Of a stretch of 64,000 nucleotides of DNA, positions 25,599 to 33,416 are shown one piece after another (within the stretch, counting starts at the first letter, position 1; every line of letters begins with the position of its first letter). The notes beneath the pieces are model-generated. The model ran no database searches and was not told where the DNA came from. It worked only from the letters and a program-made list of their open reading frames with translations. A program made the position numbers and the translations under genes. Origin of the DNA: Xylanibacter ruminicola (GTDB taxonomy: Bacteria; Bacteroidota; Bacteroidia; Bacteroidales; Bacteroidaceae); assembly GCF_900142525.1 (NCBI RefSeq), contig NZ_FRBD01000011.1:1-64000 (forward strand), written 5' to 3'.

Positions 25599-27266
25599 AT
25601 GCTTAAGCATTTATATATTAAGAACTTTACGCTGATTGACGAGCTCGATATCTCGCTCTATGAGGGATTCTCGGTTATAACCGGCGAGACTGGAGCTGGT
25701 AAAAGTATCATACTTGGTGCCATTGCTTTATTGTTAGGTCAGCGTGCTGATTCAAAAACTATCAAGCAAGGTGCAGACAAGTGTATTATCGAAGCACACT
25801 TCGATCTGTCGCGCTACAATCTGCAGCCGTTCTTCGACGAGAACGATATAGAATATGATGCCGACGACTGTATCATACGTCGAGAACTAACTGCAGCAGG
25901 AAAGAGTCGTGCTTTTATCAACGATACGCCAGTGGCACTGTCGATGCTAAAGGAGCTTGGCGACCAACTTATGGATGTTCACTCGCAGCATCAGAATCTG
26001 TTATTGAACAAACAAGACTTTCAACTGGAGGTTGTAGACATTATTGCTAATGATGCTGCACAACTGGCAAAGTATCAACATACTTATGTTGAATATCAGA
26101 AGGCAGAAAAGGAATTGGCAGAAATGATGTTTGCCATAGAGCGTAATCGAGAAAACCGTGACTTTCTGCATTTCCAATTTGAGGAACTTGAGAATGCTCA
26201 TCTGCAGGAAGGTGAGCAAGAAGAACTGGAGCAACGTAGCGAGACGATGGAACACTCTGAGGATATCAAAAGTGCTCTTTATACTACAGATAATGCTCTG
26301 TCGGCCGAACAAGTTGGTGTGATAGAGTCGCTCCGTACATCGCTATCAGCACTGCGTAGCATTGAATCCGTCTATCCAGAAGTAAGTGAGCTGGTAGAGC
26401 GTATTGATAGCAGCTATATCGACCTGAAGGACATCAGTCAGGAGATTAGCAGTCTTCTTGAATCGGTTGACTTTGATCCAGCAGAACTTGATCAAGTAAA
26501 TAATCGCTTGGACAGAATTTACGAATTAGAGAAAAAGTACCACGTAGATACAGTAGAAGAACTGATTGCTAAGCGCGATGAGTTACATCTGCAATTGGAG
26601 GCGATTGAAAATGGCGATGAATCGTTGGATGCTCTCAAAGCACGTAGGCATGAGTTAGAGACTCAGGCACGTAAGGAGGCTGATACACTGACAAATCTAC
26701 GCGCAAAAGCAGCAAAGACAATTGAGTTAGAAATGCAGAAGCGACTGGTTCCATTAGGAATGCCACATGTAAGGTTTAGTATACAGCTCAATCCTATTGA
26801 ACTTGGTGCAAATGGTGCCGATAAGGTTTCGTTCCTCTTCAGCGCCAATACCTCTACCCCACTCCAACCTGTGTCTCAGGTAGCATCGGGAGGAGAGATA
26901 GCTCGTGTTATGCTTTCACTTAAAGCCATGATCAGCGGTGCTGTAAAGCTACCGACAATCATCTTTGACGAGATTGATACCGGTGTCAGCGGAAAGACTG
27001 CAGAAATGATGGCTCAGATTATGAAAGAGATGGGTGGTCATGGGCGACAAGTTATCAGTATCACGCACCTGCCACAGATTGCTGCACTTGGTTCTGTACA
27101 CTATAAAGTAGAGAAAAATGAAACAGCTAGTGGGACAACAAGTAAGATGCGCCAGCTTGATGATAAAGAACGTGTACGTGAGATAGCCCAAATGCTTAGT
27201 GGTAGTGATATATCAGAAGCCGCCATACAGAATGCAAAAGAATTACTCAAAACAATAACAAATTAA
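25599..27266 (+). CDS. recN: DNA repair protein RecN
   Basis: 555 aa from the ATG at 25599; a longer frame from 25569 would use a TTG inside porD. SMC-like layout: Walker A GETGAGKS (29-36), a central coiled coil (about 150-360), signature QVASGGEIARVML, and Walker B TIIFDEIDTGVSG, followed by QVISITHLPQIAA. It acts in double-strand break repair. 8 nt after porD and 13 nt before the TPR gene. Confidence 0.95.
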   Translation: MLKHLYIKNFTLIDELDISLYEGFSVITGETGAGKSIILGAIALLLGQRADSKTIKQGADKCIIEAHFDLSRYNLQPFFDENDIEYDADDCIIRRELTAAGKSRAFINDTPVALSMLKELGDQLMDVHSQHQNLLLNKQDFQLEVVDIIANDAAQLAKYQHTYVEYQKAEKELAEMMFAIERNRENRDFLHFQFEELENAHLQEGEQEELEQRSETMEHSEDIKSALYTTDNALSAEQVGVIESLRTSLSALRSIESVYPEVSELVERIDSSYIDLKDISQEISSLLESVDFDPAELDQVNNRLDRIYELEKKYHVDTVEELIAKRDELHLQLEAIENGDESLDALKARRHELETQARKEADTLTNLRAKAAKTIELEMQKRLVPLGMPHVRFSIQLNPIELGANGADKVSFLFSANTSTPLQPVSQVASGGEIARVMLSLKAMISGAVKLPTIIFDEIDTGVSGKTAEMMAQIMKEMGGHGRQVISITHLPQIAALGSVHYKVEKNETASGTTSKMRQLDDKERVREIAQMLSGSDISEAAIQNAKELLKTITN

Positions 27267-27279
27267 AAACAATATTTCG

Positions 27280-28962
27280 ATGAACAAGGATTTTTTTGTT
27301 AGATGGATAAAAATTATACTCTTACTTTTCTTCTTCTTGCCCTTAATGGCAAAGTCTCAGCCAAGTTGGGTGAAGAAGGCAACAAAATCAGTATTCACTC
27401 TGAAGACCTTTGCCGATGACGGCTCTCTCATCGGTAGTAGCAATGGTTTCTTTACCAGTGCTAATGGTGATGCTGTTAGTAACTACACGCCATTCAAGGG
27501 TGCATCGCGAGCCGTGGTTATAGATGCCACCGGTAAGGAGCTACCTGTAGTAAGTATTGTTGGTGTTAATGATATGTATGATGTGGTTAAATTCCGTGTA
27601 AGCGGCAAAACGCAGCCACTCATTATTAGTTCGACAACAACTCCTGTTGGCTCACAAGTTTGGTTATTACCTTATCACGAAGTGAAGAATGTTCCTGTGG
27701 GAACTGTTCGCAAGGCAGAGACGTTTCAGAAAGAATACGAGTATTATACCATAGCAATGACAATGCCTGCCAATACCGTAAGTACACCGCTAATTAATCA
27801 GGCCGGTGAGGTTGTGGGTATGATGCAACAGCCTGCCAATGATAAAGATACACTTAACTATGCTGTTAGTGCGCGTTTTGCTGATTCACTCAAAATATCT
27901 GGTTTTGGAATGAATGAGGCAACACTGCTACTGACTAAAATCAAAAAGGAGTTACCTGATAACATCAAAGATGCAGTGTTGGCTCTATACATGGCCAGCA
28001 GTCGTCAGGATTCTGCGACCTATGCTAGTCTTGTTGAAGATTTCATTCAGAAGTTTCCAAAGGCAGCAGATGGATATCTGTATCGTGCCCAGTTGAAGGC
28101 AAACGAGAATGATTTTGCTGCTGCCGAGAACAATATGGAGATTGCTATCAAGAATTCTACCCAGAAAGATGATATTTATTATAATTATGCGCGCATGATT
28201 TATAACAAGAATCTTTTCCGGGCTGATAAACCTTACGACAGTTGGTCGCTGGATAAGGCTCTTGAACAGATTCGCCTGGCTTACACCCTTAATCCACAGC
28301 CCACGTATCGCCAACTGGAGGCAAACATCCTATTCGGACAGAAGAAATACAACGAGGCTTATGATATTTTCATGCAGCTTACCAGTAGCAATCTTAACGG
28401 GCCTGAATTGTATTTCAGTGCAGCACGTTGTAAAGAAATGCTTAAGGATTCGACAGCGATGCTGGCCCTACTTGATAGTACAATGAATTGTTTTACCAAG
28501 CCTTATCTCAAGGAGGCTGCTCCCTATTTATGGGCTCGTGCTCAGGCTCGTATGCAGGCTAAGAAGTATCGTGAGGCAGTAGCTGATATGAACGATTACG
28601 AGGAACTGATGATGGCAAACATTAATGATAACTTCTATTATATCCGTCATCAAGCTGAAGTTGAGGGACGACTTTATCAGCAGGCTTTAAACGATATTAC
28701 TCGTGCCATCGTGATGAATCCTAAGGAGTCATTCTATTATGCTGAAAAAGCTTCTCTAGAGGTTCGCGTAGGATTATATGACAAGGCTATTGCTACAGCT
28801 AAAGAAAGCCTTACTGTAGATCCTAACGATAGCGACGGTTACCTGTTCTTAGGTGTTGCCCAATGCCTTAAAGGAAACAAGAAAGAGGGAATAGCCAATT
28901 TGCAAAAGGCAAAAGAATTGGGAAATCTTCAAGCTGATAAGCTAATAGAGAAATATAAATAA
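27280..28962 (+). CDS. Periplasmic protein with degenerate trypsin-like domain and TPR repeats
   Basis: 560 aa. Signal peptide IKIILLLFFFLPLMAKSQ. Residues about 30-210 follow the HtrA/trypsin fold (SVFTLKTF..GSSNGFFTSANGDAVSN, YDVVKFRV, NQAGEVVGMM). The catalytic His position reads NYTPF and the Ser loop reads TVSTPL, so two of three catalytic residues are missing. Residues about 230-555 form TPR repeats (for example EASLEVRVGLYDKAIATAKE). Probably a scaffold rather than a protease. Last gene of the dnaN operon. Confidence 0.8.
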   Translation: MNKDFFVRWIKIILLLFFFLPLMAKSQPSWVKKATKSVFTLKTFADDGSLIGSSNGFFTSANGDAVSNYTPFKGASRAVVIDATGKELPVVSIVGVNDMYDVVKFRVSGKTQPLIISSTTTPVGSQVWLLPYHEVKNVPVGTVRKAETFQKEYEYYTIAMTMPANTVSTPLINQAGEVVGMMQQPANDKDTLNYAVSARFADSLKISGFGMNEATLLLTKIKKELPDNIKDAVLALYMASSRQDSATYASLVEDFIQKFPKAADGYLYRAQLKANENDFAAAENNMEIAIKNSTQKDDIYYNYARMIYNKNLFRADKPYDSWSLDKALEQIRLAYTLNPQPTYRQLEANILFGQKKYNEAYDIFMQLTSSNLNGPELYFSAARCKEMLKDSTAMLALLDSTMNCFTKPYLKEAAPYLWARAQARMQAKKYREAVADMNDYEELMMANINDNFYYIRHQAEVEGRLYQQALNDITRAIVMNPKESFYYAEKASLEVRVGLYDKAIATAKESLTVDPNDSDGYLFLGVAQCLKGNKKEGIANLQKAKELGNLQADKLIEKYK

Positions 28963-28996
28963 AAAAATCTCTCCCCAATCAGGGAGAGATTTTTTA
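28961..28996. terminator. Bidirectional terminator between TPR gene and dnaB
   Basis: ATCTCTCCC/GGGAGAGAT stem with a 6-nt loop, flanked by A-run on the left and T-run (28990-28996) on the right. The convergent genes on both sides share it. It overlaps the TPR gene's stop codon. Confidence 0.88.
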
Positions 28997-28997
28997 T

Positions 28998-30506
28998 TTA
29001 GAATGGTAGTGGTCCATCTTCCATTGGTGGTGGTAATGGATTGTCTTCACCATTAACTTTCGAACCTATAATTTCTCCTCCGCCTATTGGAGCACGATTA
29101 TCAACGGTCTTGTCTTCAGGATTCTCAAAGCGTGTAAACTCACCACGGAATGTAAGTAAGACATCACCCGTTGCACCTTTACGATGCTTGGCAATGATAA
29201 TCTGGGCCATGCCATGCAAGTCGCGACCATTATCATCTTGATAAATATGATAATACTCTGGACGATGCACGAATAATACCATATCCGCATCCTGCTCGAT
29301 AGCTCCTGATTCACGCAAATCGGACAATTGGGGGCGCTTACCCTCAAGGCCTTCACGACTCTCAACGCCACGGTTAAGCTGACTAAGTGCTAAGATAGGA
29401 ATGTTCAGTTCCTTGGCAAGACCTTTAAGTGAACGTGAAATAGTTGAAACTTCTTCCTGTCGGCTGCTGAATCGCATGCCATTTGCATTCATCAGCTGCA
29501 AATAGTCAATCATAATCAGTTTAATGCCATGCTCACGAACTAGTCGGCGTGCCTTTGTTCTTAGTTCGAATACCGATAGACCTGGTGTGTCGTCAACATA
29601 CAAAGGTGCTCCCAGCAGGTTATTGATATTCTTATCCAGTCTCTCCCACTCGTCTCGTTGCAGTTGTCCGTTCAGAATCTTAGAACCTTGAATCTCGCAC
29701 GCATTCGAAATCAATCGGTTAACTAGCTGAACGTTTGACATTTCAAGAGAGAAGAAAGCCATAGGTGTACGTAGGTCGGCAGCTATGTTTTTGGCCATCG
29801 ACAAAGCAAACGATGTTTTACCCATCGCAGGACGTCCTGCAATAATTACCAAGTCGGAAGGTTGCCAACCACTAGTAATATCATCAAGCTTAAAGTATCC
29901 TGTTGATACACCTGTAAGTCCATCTGTGTTCTTGGCTGCATCTTGTATTCCTTTTACTGCCAGTGCAATAACAGGGTCGATAGCAGTATAGTCTTTCTTC
30001 ATATTGTGCTGAGACAGTTCAAACAACGAACCTTCAGCCTCCTGCATGAGATCTTCTACATCGATTGTTTCGTCAAAAGCTTTCGTCTGTATTGAACTTG
30101 CGAACGAAATAAGCTGACGTGCCAGCGATTTTTGTGCTATAATATTAGCGTGATACTCGATATTTGCAGAAGTTGCAACGCCAGAACTGAGTTCTGCTAT
30201 ATATCCTGGGCCGCCTACCTGTTCCAATTTGCCCATCTTTGCCAACATGTCGGCAACTGTGAGCATATCAACAGGTTTCTCCTCCATACTCAAGTCACGG
30301 ATGGCTGTATATACCATCTGGTTTCTTGGTTCGTAGAAACTTTCAGGGCGCAATATTTCACACACTATCGCATATGCGTCCTTATCAATCATTAGTGCAC
30401 CAAGTACAGCCCTTTCTATATCAGTAGCCTGCGGCTGCAGATGCCCCAAACTAGGATCAAGTGGCTGTGTGGCCTTTTTTCTTCTATTATTTGTTTGTTC
30501 TGCCAT
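28998..30506 (-). CDS. dnaB: Replicative DNA helicase DnaB
   Basis: 502 aa. The N-terminal DnaB domain (about 28-130) and linker lead to the RecA-like motor, with Walker A GRPAMGKT at 224-231. DYLQLM and SGAIEQDADMVLFVHRPEYY follow. The C-terminal tail is Pro-rich and ends MEDGPLPF, similar to the SSB-type tip. It unwinds DNA at the fork. The gene is upstream of nothing on its strand until its terminator. Confidence 0.96.
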   Translation of the reverse strand: MAEQTNNRRKKATQPLDPSLGHLQPQATDIERAVLGALMIDKDAYAIVCEILRPESFYEPRNQMVYTAIRDLSMEEKPVDMLTVADMLAKMGKLEQVGGPGYIAELSSGVATSANIEYHANIIAQKSLARQLISFASSIQTKAFDETIDVEDLMQEAEGSLFELSQHNMKKDYTAIDPVIALAVKGIQDAAKNTDGLTGVSTGYFKLDDITSGWQPSDLVIIAGRPAMGKTSFALSMAKNIAADLRTPMAFFSLEMSNVQLVNRLISNACEIQGSKILNGQLQRDEWERLDKNINNLLGAPLYVDDTPGLSVFELRTKARRLVREHGIKLIMIDYLQLMNANGMRFSSRQEEVSTISRSLKGLAKELNIPILALSQLNRGVESREGLEGKRPQLSDLRESGAIEQDADMVLFVHRPEYYHIYQDDNGRDLHGMAQIIIAKHRKGATGDVLLTFRGEFTRFENPEDKTVDNRAPIGGGEIIGSKVNGEDNPLPPPMEDGPLPF

Positions 30507-30515
30507 ATATTTTTA

Positions 30516-31130
30516 TTATTTTTCTTTTAGCACAGGAAGAGACAAGTGGTAACGAACTGCCAAGAAACGTATCAGGCAGGTAACGGCAAAGCTTATTCCT
30601 GCACTAACCTCTGCAGGCATGCCTAATTCTGCAAGTCCCCAATACGCTATACCGCCTATAACGCAAGCCATAGCATAAATCTCTTTATGAAATATTACAG
30701 GCTCATTGTTAAGCAGTACATCGCGGATAACGCCACCAGCTGAGCCCGTAATGCAACCCATGATAATGGCAACCCAGAAAGGCTGACCGAAAGCTAGACT
30801 CTTCTGTATTCCCGCTATGGTGAAAAGCGCCAGACCCAATGTGTCGAACACAAACCACGCATTCTTTAACGGCTCCATCCATTTTCCAAATACCACAACA
30901 GTTATCAGGGCTACTGCAGTACATATTAAATATATAGGGTTAGTCATCCAGAATGGTGTAGTACTCAACATTACGTCGCGAATAGTACCGCCACCGATTG
31001 CAACAGCAACCCCGCATACATAACCTCCAAACCAATCGAAATGCTTGGCGGCCGCATGTCTAATACCCGAAATGGCAAAGGCAAACGTACCCAGCAGTTC
31101 TATTATACCTATAATGAATCCTTGCTCCAC
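30516..31130 (-). CDS. TRIC-type (UPF0126/YadS) cation channel family protein
   Basis: 204 aa with seven predicted helices. Two internally repeated halves each carry a Gly-rich motif: AIGGGTIRDVML (about 45-56) and GSAGGVIRDVLL (about 130-141). These are the hallmarks of the TRIC/glycine-transporter-like family (PF03458 pair). Bacterial members form monovalent cation channels in vitro; the physiological role is unclear. It is 9 nt upstream of dnaB and 25 nt downstream of rarA. Confidence 0.9.
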   Translation of the reverse strand: MEQGFIIGIIELLGTFAFAISGIRHAAAKHFDWFGGYVCGVAVAIGGGTIRDVMLSTTPFWMTNPIYLICTAVALITVVVFGKWMEPLKNAWFVFDTLGLALFTIAGIQKSLAFGQPFWVAIIMGCITGSAGGVIRDVLLNNEPVIFHKEIYAMACVIGGIAYWGLAELGMPAEVSAGISFAVTCLIRFLAVRYHLSLPVLKEK

Positions 31131-31155
31131 TCTCTAAATTCTTATATCTATATTT

Positions 31156-32430
31156 TTAATCCTCGTATCTTTTTCCCCAATAATTTACCATCCGTTGATA
31201 CATTTTCTCTTCAGTTGGGTTATGCTGTCCGTGCCAAATGCGTTCGTCTTGTAACTCGTCGGGCATATATTGCTGAGGAGTAAAATGACCGGCAAAGTCG
31301 TGTGGGTATTTATACCCGTCGTGATAACCTAAATCTTTCATCAATTTAGTAGGAGCATTCCTAATTGGCAGTGGCACAGGCTGATTACCTGTACGGCGTA
31401 CTAATTCGAGTGCAGTGTCAACGCCTAGATATGCACTATTACTCTTTGGAGAAGTGGCCAGATATACTGTAGCCTCGGCCAGAGGAATTCTGCCTTCTGG
31501 CCATCCTATCTTCATCACAGCGTCAAATGCAGCATTTGCTAGGAGCAATGCGTTGGGGTTTGCCAATCCAATATCCTCGCTAGCGCTTATAACTAGTCGG
31601 CGTGCAATGAATTGCGGGTCTTCGCCCCCTTCAATCATACGGGCAAGCCAATATAATGCAGCATCAGGATCACTACCACGTATACTCTTGATGAAAGCTG
31701 AGATAATATCATAGTGCATCTCGCCATCCTTATCGTATGCCAACGGGTTCTGCTGCAGCCGATTTACCACCTTTTCATCGGTTATCAATACCTCATCTTC
31801 TGCTTCAGCTTCTACAACTAATTCTAAGATATTCAGTAATTTACGCGCATCTCCTCCGCTGTATCTAAGCATAGCATTGGTCTCCTGAAGTGTGATGTTC
31901 CGTTCCTTCAGTATGGCATCGCAGTGTATGGCTCTATCTATCAATTTCAGCAGGTCGTCCTTTTCCAACGATTTCAGAACATAGAGCTGACAGCGCGACA
32001 AAAGCGGTCTGATAACCTCGAAAGATGGGTTCTCGGTAGTAGCGCCTATCAGCGTTACTATACCCTTTTCTACCGCTCCTAGCAGCGAGTCTTGCTGCGA
32101 TTTCGAAAAGCGGTGAATCTCATCTATAAATAAAATAGGTGATGCTTCGTTGAAGAATCTGCCCTTTTGCGCCTTCTCAATCACATCGCGTACATCTTTT
32201 ACTCCGCTTGTTACAGCAGATAATGTGTAAAAAGGTGTTTCTAATCGGTTGGCAATGATTTGAGCTAGTGTTGTTTTGCCCACTCCTGGGGGGCCCCAAA
32301 GTATAAACGACGGTATGCGTCCTGCGTCAATCATTTTACGCAGAACTGCTCCTTCGCCTACCAGATGTTCTTGTCCAATATACTCATCTAATGTGCGAGG
32401 ACGTAGTCTTTCAGCCAGTGGTTGTGCCAT
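31156..32430 (-). CDS. rarA: Replication-associated recombination ATPase RarA/MgsA
   Basis: 424 aa from the ATG at 32430. The product starts MAQPLAERLRPRTLDEYIGQ, has Walker [10 protein letters not shown] (47-55) and Walker B LFIDEIHRFSKSQQD, and ends with the MgsA C-terminal domain. It acts at stalled forks, possibly with SSB. A frame starting at 32442 overlaps the -7 box itself (32440-32447), so Met at 32430 is preferred and the mRNA is nearly leaderless. Confidence 0.94.
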   Translation of the reverse strand: MAQPLAERLRPRTLDEYIGQEHLVGEGAVLRKMIDAGRIPSFILWGPPGVGKTTLAQIIANRLETPFYTLSAVTSGVKDVRDVIEKAQKGRFFNEASPILFIDEIHRFSKSQQDSLLGAVEKGIVTLIGATTENPSFEVIRPLLSRCQLYVLKSLEKDDLLKLIDRAIHCDAILKERNITLQETNAMLRYSGGDARKLLNILELVVEAEAEDEVLITDEKVVNRLQQNPLAYDKDGEMHYDIISAFIKSIRGSDPDAALYWLARMIEGGEDPQFIARRLVISASEDIGLANPNALLLANAAFDAVMKIGWPEGRIPLAEATVYLATSPKSNSAYLGVDTALELVRRTGNQPVPLPIRNAPTKLMKDLGYHDGYKYPHDFAGHFTPQQYMPDELQDERIWHGQHNPTEEKMYQRMVNYWGKRYED

Positions 32431-32439
32431 ATTCGGGCA

Positions 32440-32470
32440 CAAAGTTACGTTAAATTGCGAAATTTACAAA
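32440..32470 (-). promoter_or_regulatory. Promoter of rarA
   Basis: Minus-strand TTTG at 32467-32470, 19 nt, TAACTTTG at 32440-32447. The start 4-7 nt after the box leaves a leader of about 3-6 nt. Confidence 0.7.
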
Positions 32471-32510
32471 AAATAATAGCTAAAAACTTGCTAATAAAAA
32501 ATAAAGTGGT

Positions 32511-32518
32511 TACATTTG
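32511..32518 (+). promoter_or_regulatory. -7 box of the acidic protein gene
   Basis: TACATTTG, with a partial -33 (CTTG at 32487-32490, 20-nt spacing). Divergent from rarA. The start is near 32524, 16 nt before the ATG. Confidence 0.6.
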
Positions 32519-32539
32519 CACAAAAATTAGTAGAATAAT

Positions 32540-33364
32540 ATGGCAAGAACAAAACAACAACAACCGGAAAGTAATCCGTCATTATCAATTAAGAGTGTAA
32601 CAAAGAGTAGTGTTTGGGATATCCAAGAAAACGATGTTATCCGTATGTGGGAGGCTGCATGTAAGGATGCTGAAGTAAAGGAAAATGTTAAGCACTACCT
32701 TCAGATTTTCAAAAGTGCATTCTTCGTCGAGGATCTTCGAGAAGATTCTGCTCCAATTCGTAAAAGTTTTGAGGCTCGTGGATATAAGGTCGCAGTCATT
32801 AAGTTTGATGATAGCATGAAGTTTATCTGGGCTATTAAGAAACGCCCAATTTCGCGCGTAACGGACCTTACTTATGAGAATATTCGTCACATCACAGCAA
32901 CACAGCTGCTCGAGGTAATTGATCGTAACTTTGGTGGCGGCTGGGATTCTTTGTCACAGTCAGTTCAAGACGTCATTCAGAGTGGTTTTGACATATCGAC
33001 AACAACTCTGCCTAAGGATCGCCTACATAAGAAAGGTGGTATGTATGAAAAGAAAGTTGAAGATGGTTATGAAGTACTTGAAGTTGCCAAGGGTGGATGG
33101 GTTGAAGCGATTTTCGCTAAACTTAAACCCGAAGAAATTAAACTGCGTATGCAGATTAAGAATGGTGACGATGATTTTAACGAAGAGGACGATGACTCTG
33201 ACGTAGTTGTTGAAGATAACTATAGTTCGCACGATGAAGAAGATGAGGAGGTAGATGGTCCAAACGACGATGATATCACTGAGGACAACTACTCTACGAT
33301 GATGGATCTTGGTGGCGAAGAAGATGAAGAGGCTGCTGAGCTCATCGACTTCTCTGAGGAGTAA
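32540..33364 (+). CDS. Conserved hypothetical protein with acidic C-terminal tail
   Basis: 274 aa, no signal or membrane segment. Residues about 25-180 look like a folded domain (WDIQENDVIRMWEAACKDAE; DRNFGGGWDSLSQSVQD). From about 215 to the end the chain is dominated by Asp and Glu (DDDDFNEEDDDSD-like runs), predicting a disordered polyanion that could mimic DNA or bind basic proteins. I do not recognise the family. It has its own promoter and precedes hppA by 52 nt. Confidence 0.75.
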   Translation: MARTKQQQPESNPSLSIKSVTKSSVWDIQENDVIRMWEAACKDAEVKENVKHYLQIFKSAFFVEDLREDSAPIRKSFEARGYKVAVIKFDDSMKFIWAIKKRPISRVTDLTYENIRHITATQLLEVIDRNFGGGWDSLSQSVQDVIQSGFDISTTTLPKDRLHKKGGMYEKKVEDGYEVLEVAKGGWVEAIFAKLKPEEIKLRMQIKNGDDDFNEEDDDSDVVVEDNYSSHDEEDEEVDGPNDDDITEDNYSTMMDLGGEEDEEAAELIDFSEE

Positions 33365-33416
33365 TCCAATGAGCGATATTTCCTAATCAACAAATCCAAT
33401 AAAACTAAAACCTATT

